Shown here piece after piece: positions 47,150 through 57,595 of a stretch of 64,000 bases of DNA. Below the pieces are notes generated by a model. It saw only the letters and a program-made list of their open reading frames with translations, was not told the origin of the DNA and made no database searches. The stretch comes from Cupriavidus sp. D39 (GTDB lineage Bacteria > Pseudomonadota > Gammaproteobacteria > Burkholderiales > Burkholderiaceae): NCBI RefSeq assembly GCF_026627925.1, contig NZ_JAPNLE010000001.1, forward strand, positions 248,001-312,000, written 5' to 3'. Both the position numbers and the translations under genes were made by a program. Position 1 is the stretch's first letter. Each line of letters begins with the position of its first letter.

Positions 47150-47528
47150 ACGCCGGCACCATGACGTGCGGAATGCCCATCGCATCGGGCTTCGGGCCAT
47201 CTGTCCATCTGCCCATACGTTGATAGCGCCACCGCGAGTCAGCGCCGAGCGCTGCGGTCGTTTCCGGCGTTGTTCTTCCGCATCCAGGTGACCAGCGCTG
47301 TCCCTGCTGAACGGCAGGGGAGCAGCTGCATCTGTTGGAGTCTGGGTACCTTGGTGAGCCCGAGTCGCACCTCGAACAAGAAGAAATATCTTTGTATATC
47401 AGTTACTTATAGAGTGTTCGCGCGAACGCATCTTGCGACCCATCTAGTCATCAAAACAGAATACAAAATTGTTTACTATTTTGCTAACAGCTCCTATATT
47501 GGGTTCATACAACACGAGGTACGCGAAC
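47150..47528. other. Intergenic region with the GntR gene promoter
   Basis: A 379-bp non-coding stretch, notably A+T-rich from 47380 to 47510. It ends the chromate-transporter operon and carries the promoter of the GntR gene. No terminator with a U-run is obvious. Confidence 0.45.
47472..47500 (+). promoter_or_regulatory. Promoter of the GntR regulator gene
   Basis: TTTACT (47472-47477), a 17-bp spacer and TATATT (47495-47500). Transcription would start near 47507, giving a ~22-nt leader with GAGG nine bases before the ATG at 47529. Confidence 0.5.
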
Positions 47529-48240
47529 ATGGCCGCATCGGTAAGAGCGATCAGGAAGGGGTAGGACCCAAGGGGAAAAGTCAGCCCGAGGGCGTCAAGA
47601 CGGAAGCGGCAACGGATATCGCGGGCGAGCTGCGGGCCAGAATTGCCAGCCACGACTTGCTTCCCGGCACGAAGCTCGTCGAGCTCGAACTTGCCCAGGA
47701 ATTCGGCACGACGCGTCCCAAGGTGAGGGAGGCTCTGGCCGCCCTTGAGCAACGGGGGCTGGTGGAGCGCATACCGAATCGCGGGGCAGTCGTCACGCGG
47801 ATCAGCTTTGAGCAGATCCTGCAGATCTACACGGCGCGCGAAGCGCTGGAAGGCATGAGCGTGCGGCTGGCGGCCGAACATGCCCCCCGGGCGAGTGGGA
47901 CGACCTCATCGAACTGTTCGACGCACCGATGGAGCAGGCCTTGGAGAGAGGCGACTTTGACTTCTTCCTGGAGGGCTACGAGAACTTCCGCCAGCGTGTC
48001 TTCAAGAACGCCAATAACCCGGTGATCCAGGAAATGCTGGACTCCATCCTTGAGCGTACGCAGGCGGTGATCCGCCGGGCCATCGTCTTGCCGGGGAGGG
48101 CGCGCCTGGGCCTTGAACATCACCGCGCCGCGCTGCAGGCATTGCGCCGGCGCGACGGCGAAGCCGCAGAGACCATTCGGCGGCAGAGCCTGAGGGAAGC
48201 GGCAGACTATATCAGCCGCTATCGCAAATACATCGTTTGA
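47529..48240 (+). CDS. GntR-family (FadR/VanR-type) regulator (frameshifted)
   Basis: A ~236-residue regulator. N-terminal winged helix: SHDLLPGTKLVELELAQEFG, TTRPKVREALAALEQRGLVE, NRGAVVTRIS; C-terminal FCD effector domain with YENFRQRVFKNANNPVIQEM and EHHRAALQALRRRDGEAA. Shifts near 47560 (after the first ~10 codons) and near 47885 in a C run; adding one base gives a normal PPGEWDDLIELFDAPME join. It stands first in the carboxylase cluster, probably its local repressor with an organic acid or CoA ester as ligand. Confidence 0.8.
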
Positions 48241-48287
48241 CCGCTGTCGCAGATCAGCAGATAAAAAAATGGAAGGAGACCAGTCAG

Positions 48288-49283
48288 ATGCTGTCGCTTG
48301 TACGTCATGCCGTTCGCGCGGCCGCGTTGCTTGCCGTTGCCGGCCTTGCTTCCGTTTCATCCCCGCTTCACGCACAAGAGAAATACCCTAACCGCCCCAT
48401 CCGCATGTACGTCGGTTTCTCGGCTGGCAGCGCTACCGACATTGTGGCGCGCGTGGTCGCCCAGCACTTGTCGGAGCGGCTGGGGCAGTCCATCATTGTC
48501 GAGAACAAGACTGGCGTCGGCGGCAGCCTGGCGGCCGAGGCAACCGCGAAGTCGCCCCCGGACGGCTATACGCTGTTGATGGTCTCCAGCGCGATTGCCG
48601 TAAATCCCGCGGTCTACCCAAAGCTCAACTTTGACGTAGAGAAGGACCTGACGCCAATTGCACTGGTTGGTCGGCTGCCGACCGTGCTGCTGGTCAACAA
48701 CAAGTTTCCGGCAAAGTCCTTGTCCGAGTTGCTCAGCTATGCCCGTAGCTATCCCAGGAAGATCAACTACGGCTCTTCGGGCGTTGGCGGCTCGACCCAT
48801 CTGTCGACCGAATACCTGGCCACGTTGTCCGGGACCAGCTTTACCCACGTTCCCTATCGCGGCAATGCCCAGGCGATTGCCGCCCTGCTCGGCGGTGAGG
48901 TGGACATGGTCACCGACACCATTTTGCTTGCAGCGCCGAATATCCAGACCAAGCGCGTCAGGGCCCTGGCCATATCCAGCCAGACTCGATCCGCGCTCGC
49001 ACCGGATGTTCCCACCTTCGCGGAAGCAGGTTTGCGCAACTACGACGGCAGCCTCTTCTTCGGCCTAATGGGCCCTGCCGGCATGCCGGCCGAGATCGTC
49101 ACGCGTCTGAATCGGCAAGTCAACGAACTGTTCCAGTCCGCTGACTTGCGGCAGCGTTTGCAGACCGCCGGTGGCCTGGATCTCGTGGGCGGCAGCCCGG
49201 AGGTGTTTCGCGACACGCTGCATAAGGAGATCGGCCAGTGGAAACAGGTGGTGAAGAACGCCAACGTCAAGGTCGACGATTAA
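48288..49283 (+). CDS. Tripartite tricarboxylate transporter substrate-binding protein (Bug family)
   Basis: A 331-residue periplasmic binding protein. Signal peptide (LLAVAGLASVSSPLHA), then PIRMYVGFSAGSATDIVARV, IVENKTGVGGSLAAE and PPDGYTLLMVSSA, THVPYRGNAQAIAALLGGEV. The ribosome site AAGGAG is strong. Second gene after the GntR regulator, so it probably binds the compound later activated by the CoA-transferase. Intact frame. Confidence 0.93.
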   Translation: MLSLVRHAVRAAALLAVAGLASVSSPLHAQEKYPNRPIRMYVGFSAGSATDIVARVVAQHLSERLGQSIIVENKTGVGGSLAAEATAKSPPDGYTLLMVSSAIAVNPAVYPKLNFDVEKDLTPIALVGRLPTVLLVNNKFPAKSLSELLSYARSYPRKINYGSSGVGGSTHLSTEYLATLSGTSFTHVPYRGNAQAIAALLGGEVDMVTDTILLAAPNIQTKRVRALAISSQTRSALAPDVPTFAEAGLRNYDGSLFFGLMGPAGMPAEIVTRLNRQVNELFQSADLRQRLQTAGGLDLVGGSPEVFRDTLHKEIGQWKQVVKNANVKVDD

Positions 49284-49306
49284 CGCACGGGACAGGAGAC
49301 AGGACT

Positions 49307-50532
49307 ATGGAATCGAGCAATCGCGCCGGGCCCCTTGCCGGCTACACGGTCATCGAACTGGGCTCAACCGTGGCGGGCCCGTTTTGCGGCAGGCTGCTGG
49401 CCGACTTTGGCGCGAGCGTGATCAAGGTAGAGGTTGCCGAAGGGGATGCCCTGCGTTCCATGGGCAGTCACAAGGAGGGCATCTCGCTCTACGCGCTGTC
49501 CATATTTCGCAACAAGGAAGTGATTGCGGTAGACCTGCGCGAGCCGGAGGGCCAGGGCCTGCTGCGACGGCTGATCGACCAGGCCGATTTCCTGGTGGAG
49601 AACTTCAGGCCGGGTACGCTGGAACGCTGGGGCCTGGGCTACGAAACACTCTCGGCAAGCAATCCCGGCCTGATCATGGTGAGGATCAGCGGCTACGGCC
49701 AGAGCGGGCCATATAGCAAGCAGCCCGGCTATGGCGTGATCGGGGAGGCCATGAGCGGACTTCGCTCGATCACCGGCGATCCCGATCGTCCGCCGGCTCG
49801 GGTGGCGACTTCGCTGTCGGACTACGTGACGGGCCTCTATGGGGCGTTTGGCGCCATGCTGGCGCTGGAGGCCCGCCACAAGACAGGCAAAGGGCAAATT
49901 GTCGATACGGCGCTTGCCGAGTGCGCCTTCAGCTTCATGGAGCCGCATGTCATGGCCTACGACCAGCTCGGCCTGATCGCCGAACGCGCCGGGTCAAAGC
50001 TGCCAGGTTCGAGTCCCAACAACCTGTACCTGTCCGCGGATGGCTGCTACATCCATGTTGCGGCGCTGGCCGACCCCATCTTTCGCCGCCTGTGCGCGGC
50101 CATGGACAGGCCGGCGCTGGCGGACGAGGCGCGCTTTGCCACTAATCGCCAACGCAGCCTGCATGGCGAGGCTGTCGATGCCTTGATGCAGGACTGGATC
50201 GCCTCGCTGCCTTTCGAGACGGTGCATCAGCGTCTTACCGAATTCGATATTCCGCACGCGAAGATCTACAACATCGACGACGTCTTCCGCGACCCGCATT
50301 TCAGCGAGCGAGAGGTCATCGCAAGGCTGCCGCATCCCAAGCTGGGTATGGTCGCAGTTCCCAACGTCACCCCGCGGCTGTCCGCCACGCCTGGCCATGT
50401 CAATGAACTGGGGAGGAAACCGGCGCGGACACGGTCGAGGTCCTGGAACGCCTGCTCGGCCTGGATGCCGACACCATCGCAACACTCCAGGCGCGCGGCG
50501 TGATCAGTGGTTGCGCCACCGCCGCGGCCTGA
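49307..50532 (+). CDS. CaiB/BaiF-family (class III) CoA-transferase (frameshifted at the end)
   Basis: A ~408-residue enzyme that moves CoA from a donor CoA ester to a carboxylic acid. Family blocks: VIELGSTVAGPFCGRLLADF, NKEVIAVDLREPEGQGLLRR, VENFRPGTLERWGLGYETL, and the catalytic aspartate in ATSLSDYVTGLYGAFGAML. A shift near 50412 scrambles the last ~40 residues; the other frame reads TVEVLERLLGLDADTIATLQ to a stop at 50532. It probably activates the imported acid before carboxylation or cleavage. Confidence 0.88.
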
Positions 50533-50605
50533 GCCATCGGCCGCTTTTCAGGTTCCTGCAGTTTCTTGCAGTCTCTCTGCATCAGTCACGGGAAAGGATG
50601 ATTCC

Positions 50606-50827
50606 ATGAGCGTCAAGGTGATTTCGGAAGTAGTGGGTTCCATGTGGAAATGCGAATGCGTGCCGGGACAGGCCGTGGACGAGGGCGATGTGCTGTTCAT
50701 CATCGAGTCGATGAAAATGGAGATCCCGGTCGAATCGACGCACGCCGGTAAGGTGTCGGAAGTGCTGATCAACGAAGGCGAGCCGGTGTCCGAGGGACAG
50801 GTGCTCGCCATCGTCAACCCCGCTTGA
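50606..50827 (+). CDS. Biotin carboxyl carrier protein (biotinyl domain)
   Basis: A stand-alone 73-residue biotinyl domain. The biotin-accepting lysine is Lys37 in ESMKMEIPV. The rest of the fold is conserved (AGKVSEVLINEGEPVSEGQV). Small separate carriers of this kind serve multi-subunit acyl-CoA carboxylases; most others are fused to the biotin carboxylase. Preceded by AAAGGA, and followed at once by a carboxyltransferase gene. Confidence 0.93.
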   Translation: MSVKVISEVVGSMWKCECVPGQAVDEGDVLFIIESMKMEIPVESTHAGKVSEVLINEGEPVSEGQVLAIVNPA

Positions 50828-50828
50828 A

Positions 50829-52418
50829 ATGAGAGAACCCATGGACATGAGCCAAGAGATTCTCTCTGAAGGGCTGCTGGAACTGGAGCAGCGCAGGGCG
50901 TTCAGCCGCGCGCTGGGCGGGCCGGAGGCAGTCGAGCGCCACCATGCCGCCGGCAAGCTGACCATCCGCGAGCGCATCGACGGCTTGTGCGATGCGCAGT
51001 CTTTTCATGAGGTCGGCCGCTTGACCGGGCAGGGCCAGTATGACGAGCACGGCGTCCTGGTCAAGGTGACGCCCGCACCGTATGTCATGGGCCTGGCCAC
51101 CATTGGCGGCCGCCCGGTGGCAATCGGAGGCGAAGACTATACGGTAAGGGGGGCGCCAGTTGGAGCGGAGATCGCAAGAAGGGCGGGCAGGGCGGCTTCG
51201 TGGAGGAACTGGCCATCAACTACAAGATCCCGCTGATTAACCTGATCGATGGCGTGGGCGGTAGCGTGACATCGGCGCAGAAGCGCGGTCACACCGTATT
51301 CCCGGGAGTGCACGGTTTCGAGACCTCCACTGCCTTGCTTGGCCAGGTGCCGGTAGTCTGCGCCGTCACGGGGACGGCGGCGGGGGGCCGGCGGGACGGG
51401 CAATCCTGTCCCACTGGTCGGTCATGGTCAACGACACCAGCCAGATTTTCGCGGCCGGCCCACCCGTGGTGAAGCGCTCGCTTGGGCAGGATATCTCCAA
51501 GGAGGATCTGGGCGGCGCCAGGATCGCCGTGGATATCGCGGGCTCGGTTGACAATGCGGCGAGCGACGAGAAGCAGTGCTTCGAGATGATCCAGCGCTTC
51601 CTGTCCTATATGCCGCAAAACGTCTGGGAGTTGCCGCCCGTGGTTGCTACCGATGATCCGGTGGACCGGCGTGAGGACGCCCTGGCAACCATCGTGCCGA
51701 CCGAGCGCCGCAAAGCCTATGACATGCGGAAGATCATCCGCTGGGTGTTTGATCGCGACTCCACTTTCGAGATCCAGCCGACTTTTGGCAAGGCGGTCAT
51801 CACCACCATGGCCAGGCTCAATGGCAAGGTGGTGGGGGTGGTGGCGAGCAACCCGATGGCGTACGGGGGGCGATCGACGCCAAGGCCGCGCGCAAGCAGA
51901 CCCATTTCGTCGAACTGTGCGACACCTTTCACATCCCGCTGGTGTTCCTGGTGGACGTGCCGGGCTTTATGGTGGGCAGGGATGCCGAAGCACAGGGCAC
52001 CCTACGGGAGGGCATGCGCAGCGTCTTCGTGAGCTTGCAGGCCACCGTGCCGATCGCCACGGTGGTGATTCGCAAATGCTATGGCATGGCCGGCATGGCG
52101 GCCACCGACAAGAACGGGTTGGGCCTGAAGCTAGCCTGGCCGACGGCCGAGTGGGGTTCGCTGCCGATCGAAGGCGGAGTGGCGGCGGCGTTCCGGCGTG
52201 AAATCGCCGCGGCCGGCGATCCCGCCGCCAAGGAGCGCGAGATCGAGGCGCGTCTGCGGCAGGTTGCCTCTCCCTTCCGCACCGCGGAAGCCTTCGGCGT
52301 GGAGGACATCATCGATCCGCGCGAAACGCGCTATTACCTGAGCCGCTTTATCGACACCGCCCAGATCTCGCTGAAGACCAGCCTCGGGCCCAAGTTGAAG
52401 ATGGGGGTGCGGCCTTGA
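50829..52418 (+). CDS. Acyl-CoA carboxylase carboxyltransferase subunit 1 (frameshifted)
   Basis: A ~530-residue carboxyltransferase. N-terminal crotonase-like half: HHAAGKLTIRERIDGLCDAQ, GLATIGGRPVAIGGEDYTVR, LINLIDGVGGSVTSAQKRGH and GPPVVKRSLGQDISKEDLGG. C-terminal half: DRDSTFEIQPTFGKAVITTM, HIPLVFLVDVPGFMVGRDAE, RKCYGMAGMAAT. Shifts near 51175, 51390 and 51870, the last in six G's where one extra base restores AIDAKAARKQTHFVELCDTF. It transfers CO2 from carboxybiotin to an acyl-CoA. ATG at 50841 (with GAGAG upstream) is an alternative start. Confidence 0.85.
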
Positions 52419-52523
52419 CCCGTTGCTTGTCGCGAAACAGGACGAGCCGTCAATCGGCTTGCGGGGTGCACGCTATTTACGCCTTCCTGGACCAAAGAAG
52501 CCGTAAGCCTGGGAGGAGACAAC

Positions 52524-53488
52524 ATGTTGATGAGGATGTGGTTCCGGTGCTCTGCAGGGGTCCTGCTATCTTGCCTGGCGGCAATTTCCGCGCAAGCGCA
52601 AACCTGGCCGGCCAAGCCGATCAAATTGATAGTGCCGTATGCTCCCGGCGGCACCACGGACCGCCTCGCGCGGGAATACGCCGAATACCTGCGCAAAAAG
52701 CTGAACCAGTCCATCGTGGTCGACAATCGTCCGGGTGCTTCGACCAACATCGGCAGCGAACTGGTCGCCAAGGCTGAGCCGGACGGCTATACCTTCCTGC
52801 TTGGGATAGATGGGCTGGCGACCAACCAGGCTACGGGTCCGGTGCCATCCTTCGATCCACACAAGGACCTGGCCCCCGTGAGCCTCTTGACACGGGTTCC
52901 CTGCCTGATTGCCGCTAATGTCAATTTCCCGGCCCAGTCGGCTGCCGAAATGATCCAGATCGCCAGGAAGAACCCAGACAAATATTCGATCTCCAGCGCC
53001 TCGCTCACCCTCCAGGTGGGCCTGCTGAACTCAGGTTCGGCGATTCGCCTCAACCACGTTCCCTACAAGGGTGGCTCCCAGGCAGCCACGGATGCCATGG
53101 GCGGCCAGGTCGACATGGTGATCGCCAACGTGCCCGTGCTCGCGCCGCTGGTGAAGGGGGAAAGCTGCGGGCGATCGCGGTGAGTTCGGAAATGCGCAGC
53201 GAAGCATTTCCGGAGGTCCCCACATTGCGCGAGAGCGGCCTGTCGAGTGCGGTTTTCTCGAACTGGTATGGCCTGTTTGCCCCGGCCAAGGTGCCCGAAC
53301 CGATCATCGCCAGAATGGCAGCGCTGTCGAAGCAGTTCGTAGACGACCCGCAGATAAACCACCGTCTTGCCCTCGAAGGCTATCAGTTGGAGGCCTCCAC
53401 ACCAGCCGAACTGTCTGCGTTGCTGGTCAAGGACGCGCTTTCAGCCACGAAGTTCGTCGAGGCGAACGCCGGTATCTTCAAACGATAG
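52524..53488 (+). CDS. Tripartite tricarboxylate transporter substrate-binding protein (Bug family, frameshifted)
   Basis: The third Bug protein of the window, ~321 residues. Signal peptide (GVLLSCLAAISAQAQ), PIKLIVPYAPGGTTDRLARE, VVDNRPGASTNIGSELVAKA, HVPYKGGSQAATDAMGGQVD; after a shift in a G run near 53157 the C-terminal half continues (FPEVPTLRESGLSSAVFSNW). GGAGGAGA lies just upstream. It sits between the two carboxyltransferase genes; a second binding protein in one cluster suggests two related substrates or a divergent duplicate. Confidence 0.88.
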
Positions 53489-53504
53489 AGCGGAGACACT
53501 CCAC

Positions 53505-55035
53505 ATGGCTTTTGAGACATTGATCGCGGAACTAGCTGAGCGGGAACATCGCGCCCGCCAGATGGGGGCTGGAGAAGCTGGCCGGGCGCAGGGCGGAAGG
53601 CGTGCTGAATGCGCGCGAGCGCATCGACTACCTGGTCGATGCCGGCAGCTTCCTGGAATCCGGCCTGCTGGCAACGTCATATCGCCCGGAGGATCGCGAG
53701 CGGTCGCCGGCGGACGGCAAAATCGTCGGTTATGCGAAAGTGGACGGCCGCGAAGTCGCGGTGGTCTCCAACGACTTCACGGTGATGGGGGCGTCGAGCA
53801 GCAATGTGAACGCCAGCAAGGTTGGGCATATGAAGACGGTCGCTACCAAGCGCGGCTTGCCGATGGTATTCCTGGGCGAATCCACCGGCGCACGTATGCC
53901 GGACACCATGGGAGCGCGCGGCATCGGCAGCGGCGACAAGCCTACCCAGTATATGCGTACCCGCGAGACGCCCTGGGTGTCGGCGGTGCTAGGCCATTGC
54001 TACGGTTCCTCGAGTTGGTACGCGGCGCTGGCGGATTTCTCCGTAATGCGCAAGAGCGCGATCATGGCGGTCTCCAGTGTGAAGCTCACCTCGATGGCGA
54101 TCGGGGAAGCCGTGGATCCGGAGGCGCTGGGCGGCTGGGAAGTGCTCACCGGCGTGTCCGGGCTGGTCGATATGGCTGTCGATTCGGACGAAGAGGCGCT
54201 GGATGCGATCAAGCGCTTCCTCTCCTATCTGCCCAGCCATCACAACGAGGCGCCGCCGGTCCATCCGGTGCCGGCCGGATCGGGCCAGCAGGCCCATCGC
54301 ATCCTGGAGATCGTTCCGGAGTCACGCACCAAGGTCTATGACGTGCGCAAGGTGATCCCATTGATCGTGGACGCGGACAGCATGTTCGAGTTGAAGGCTC
54401 GCTTCGGCAAATCCATCGTCACCGCGCTGGCCCGAATCGATGGCCACACGGTCGGCATCATTGCTAACAACCCGATGTCCAAAGGCGGTGCGATCGATGT
54501 CGACGCGTGCAATAAGGCCACCAGCTTCATGGTGCTGTGCGATTCCTTCAATATCCCGCTCGTCCTCATGACCGACCAGCCCGGCTTCCTGATCGGCGTC
54601 GAAGGCGAGCGTCGGGGTGCGGTAGGAAGAGTCATGAATTGGATGAACGCACTCTCGCTGGTCACGGTGCCCAAGATCTCCATCATCATGCGCAAGACTT
54701 ATGGCCAGGCGGTGCTGAATATGGGCGGCGCAGGCAATGCCGATGAGGTCATCGCCTGGGTATCGGCCGAAGTCAACTTCATGGATCCGCGTTCCGGCGT
54801 TACCATCGTCCATGGCGTCAAGCAACAGGACGATCCCGGACGCTATGCCGAACTGCTCAGGGGCATGGAGCGCGACACCTCGGCATGGGACATGGCCGGC
54901 GCCTACTCGGCCCACCTGGTGATCAACCCCTTGGACACGCGGCAGACGCTTAGGCGTCTGCTGGAGGTGCACCGACTTCGGCTCAGCAACGGTGTTAGCC
55001 AGCATCTGATGCGCACCTGGCCTACCAGCTACTGA
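53505..55035 (+). CDS. Acyl-CoA carboxylase carboxyltransferase subunit 2 (frameshifted)
   Basis: A ~510-residue carboxyltransferase distinct from subunit 1. Blocks: VLNARERIDYLVDAGSFLES, KVDGREVAVVSNDFTVMGAS, LPMVFLGESTGARMPDTMGA, and in the C-terminal half IIANNPMSKGGAIDVDACNK, IPLVLMTDQPGFLIGVEGE and MRKTYGQAVLNMGG. A shift near 53564 in a G run breaks the first ~20 codons from the rest. Two different carboxyltransferase genes with one carrier and one biotin carboxylase is uncommon; they could form a hetero-oligomer or serve two substrates. 12 bp before the biotin carboxylase gene. Confidence 0.88.
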
Positions 55036-55047
55036 GGGCACGGGATC

Positions 55048-56394
55048 ATGCGAAAAGTTCTCATAGCAAATCGAGGCGCCATCTCAGCACGAATCATCCG
55101 TACGCTGCGAAAGATGGGGCTGCGCGCCGTGGCGGTCTATTCCGAGGCCGACCGCGAGTTGCCGTATGTGGCCGAGGCAGACGAGGCCTATTGCATCGGT
55201 CCGGCTCCGGCCGTGCAAAGCTACCTGAATCAGGCTGCGCTGTTCGAGGCCATCGACCGCAGCGGTGCGGATGCGGTTCACCCCGGCTACGGCTTTCTTT
55301 CGGAAAATGCGCAGTTCGCCGCCAGCGTGCAGGCAAGGGGACTCACCTTCATCGGCCCGAGCCCGCGCTGGATCGACGCGATGGGGCACAAGACGCGGGC
55401 GCGCGAGTTGATGGCCGCGCAGGGCATGCCAATGTGCCGCTCGTCCGGGATCCTGCCAGACTCGGAAGCGGCCATCCGCGCGGCGGCCCAGGCCGTGGGC
55501 TTTCCCGTGCTGGTCAAGCCCGCCGGCGGCGGGGGCGGCATCGGGATGGTGGCGGCCACCGATATGGATTCGGTCGTGAAAGCCGTGGAGCGCGCACGTT
55601 CGCTTTCGGCGCGCAGCTTCGGTAGTAGCGAGGTGTATCTGGAGCAGCTGTTCGAGCGGCCCCGGCATATCGAATTCCAGATCCTGGCGGACCGCCACGG
55701 CAAGGTGCGTCACCTGTTCGAGCGCGATTGCTCGGTACAGCGCCGTCACCAGAAGGTCATCGAAGAGGCCTGCGCGCCCCGCCTGTATCCAGGCGAGGCT
55801 GACGAAATGGGCGAGCGGATCGCGCGGCTGCTGGCAAAGCTGGGCTACGACGTGATTGGCACTGTGGAGATGCTGCGCGGCGAAGATGGCAGCTACAACT
55901 TCCTGGAGATGAACACGCGTTTGCAGGTGGAGCACGCGGTGACCGAGGCCATTACCGGCCTTGACCTGGTGGAGGCACAGGTCAGGCTCGCCGCTGGTGA
56001 GAGCCTGGACGCCGTTGTACCGCGCGATGTCTCAGCCTGTGGCCACGCGATCGAGTTGCGCGTCTACGCGGAGGACCCGGTGCGTTTCATGCCATCGCCG
56101 GGCAGGCTCGAGGTATTCCAGCTACCGGCCGGACCCGGCATCCGGGTCGAGACGGGCTATTGCCAAGCCAATACGGTCAGCCCGTATTACGATCCGATGA
56201 TCGCCAAGATCATCGTCCATGCTGCAGATCGCCCCGGCGCGATCGCACTGGCGCAAGAGGCCGTGCAAGCCACACAGATTGCCGGTGTGAAAACCAATCT
56301 TCCCTTCCTGGCAAAGACGTTGGCTCACCAGCCATGGCGCGACGGGCGTCTGCACACCGGGCTGGTTGCGGACATCCTGGCGGCAGGCACTTGA
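55048..56394 (+). CDS. Biotin carboxylase subunit of an acyl-CoA carboxylase
   Basis: A 448-residue ATP-grasp enzyme that carboxylates biotin. Features: N-terminal KVLIANRGAISARIIRTLRK, DAVHPGYGFLSENAQFA, the glycine-rich ATP loop LVKPAGGGGGIGMV, FERDCSVQRRHQKVIEEACA, the catalytic region FLEMNTRLQVEHAVTE, and the C-terminal TNLPFLAKTLAH. No biotinyl domain at the end, consistent with the separate carrier gene. Frame intact. Last gene of the cluster. Confidence 0.95.
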   Translation: MRKVLIANRGAISARIIRTLRKMGLRAVAVYSEADRELPYVAEADEAYCIGPAPAVQSYLNQAALFEAIDRSGADAVHPGYGFLSENAQFAASVQARGLTFIGPSPRWIDAMGHKTRARELMAAQGMPMCRSSGILPDSEAAIRAAAQAVGFPVLVKPAGGGGGIGMVAATDMDSVVKAVERARSLSARSFGSSEVYLEQLFERPRHIEFQILADRHGKVRHLFERDCSVQRRHQKVIEEACAPRLYPGEADEMGERIARLLAKLGYDVIGTVEMLRGEDGSYNFLEMNTRLQVEHAVTEAITGLDLVEAQVRLAAGESLDAVVPRDVSACGHAIELRVYAEDPVRFMPSPGRLEVFQLPAGPGIRVETGYCQANTVSPYYDPMIAKIIVHAADRPGAIALAQEAVQATQIAGVKTNLPFLAKTLAHQPWRDGRLHTGLVADILAAGT

Positions 56395-56852
56395 GCAATG
56401 GCCCCTATCCCTATGTCTTGGTGCTGCTGCTGCCTGTCTCTCGCCGATTGTCCAGGACGTTCTGAAATGTCGCACGGCCAGCCAAATTCAAATGTCGGCA
56501 CGGGCGTTCGCTTTGTCTCGCGGGGTGCACCTGGGGCGTTGGCACTGGCCTGACGCGACAGAGATCCGCTCAGGGCGGGGCGCCTGCACCTAGGACTGGC
56601 TACGGTGTCGCTCGCCGTCAAGCAGCAGCGGCTGAATAACCGGCTCGATCTGGAGCGGGAGATGGCTTCCTCAGAAAACTGGAGCGTCTGCCCGCCGGGC
56701 GTAAGAGAGCCCCTTCTGCGACCAGCGACAATGTCGCTACCAGCTGATGCGGTGGTATGGCACGAGGCAAGCTGGCGTCCTATATACCTTCATCTTCGTG
56801 AAATAACGATGGGGCCGCTCTGCTCATGGCTCTCATTTTCTTTGTATTGCAC
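56395..56852. other. Intergenic stretch, nothing recognised
   Basis: After the carboxylase operon there is about 458 bp with several short open frames lacking family resemblance. I saw no strong terminator hairpin with a T run and no repeats. Confidence 0.35.
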
Positions 56853-57116
56853 ATGCCACGACTTTTGCCGAATTCGACGTTGCCATCCCGCGCCACGATC
56901 AAGATATGCTCACATCTCGGGGATAGAGTACGCGCGACTCGCGCCGCGCAAGGGCTACCAATCGATCAGGGCGCCCGAAAGTGCCGGGTGTCTGTGGGAA
57001 TGTTGTCGAAATTGGAAAACCGGAAGGGCGTTCACCTTGACTATGCTCTCCGCGCTCTGGACGGCTTGGGTTTGACAATGCTGGTCGTCCCAAAGGAACA
57101 CGTGCCTCTCCTCTAG
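56853..57116 (+). CDS. Small XRE-family (HipB-like) helix-turn-helix protein
   Basis: About 87 residues. The last ~65 form a Cro/C1-type helix-turn-helix: HLGDRVRATRAAQGLPIDQG, then RVSVGMLSKLENRKGVHLDY and LDGLGLTMLVVPKEH, the pattern of HipB antitoxins. In a typical hipBA pair the HipA kinase follows, but no kinase-like frame lies downstream, so it may be an orphan or remnant. The start at 56853 is a guess; an in-frame ATG exists at 56826 and the first ~20 residues look unconserved. Confidence 0.6.
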   Translation: MPRLLPNSTLPSRATIKICSHLGDRVRATRAAQGLPIDQGARKCRVSVGMLSKLENRKGVHLDYALRALDGLGLTMLVVPKEHVPLL

Positions 57117-57595
57117 AAGGCCGCAGGGCGGGGCAGGGATCGGGAATGGGATTAGTTGCCGTCCAGGCATGCTGGACTGCCCTGACGAGAAACGCGAATT
57201 AGCTGGACTGCTCCTCATCGGGTGCAAACTGGCTCTTCCCGACCCCTTGCGGTCGCTCGGCGATGCAAATCGTGAATGGCGCCTTCCCTGCGTACTTCGG
57301 TCGTCCGAGTCGTTGGCCCACAGGACTAGTGGCTGCTGTTGCCGACATTGCGAAGAGGGAAGAACGTTTGTTCGCTGGCCCAGTATTCGCTGTTCGTCCA
57401 CGGGCTTTAGAGATCTCAATGCATCTAAGTGAGCGCCCCAGCTTTTCGGACTCTATGCGGGGCAGAACTGTACGCACTGAACCAAGGTGGGTACGACGGC
57501 AATGTCCGACGCACAAGCATTCGTGCTTCACGATCGGATCGCAGGCCTAACCGGCGACGACGGGGGCGCGTGCAGGTCCGATCGCCGCCCCGCCG
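57117..57595. other. Intergenic stretch, nothing recognised
   Basis: Between the HipB-like gene and the HNH nuclease gene there is about 479 bp with overlapping short frames on both strands and no recognisable protein. A decayed hipA would be expected here but I see no kinase motif. Confidence 0.35.

Noticed and set aside
57117..57595. A HipA kinase gene after the HipB-like regulator
   Set aside because: No kinase motifs or long consistent frame on either strand.
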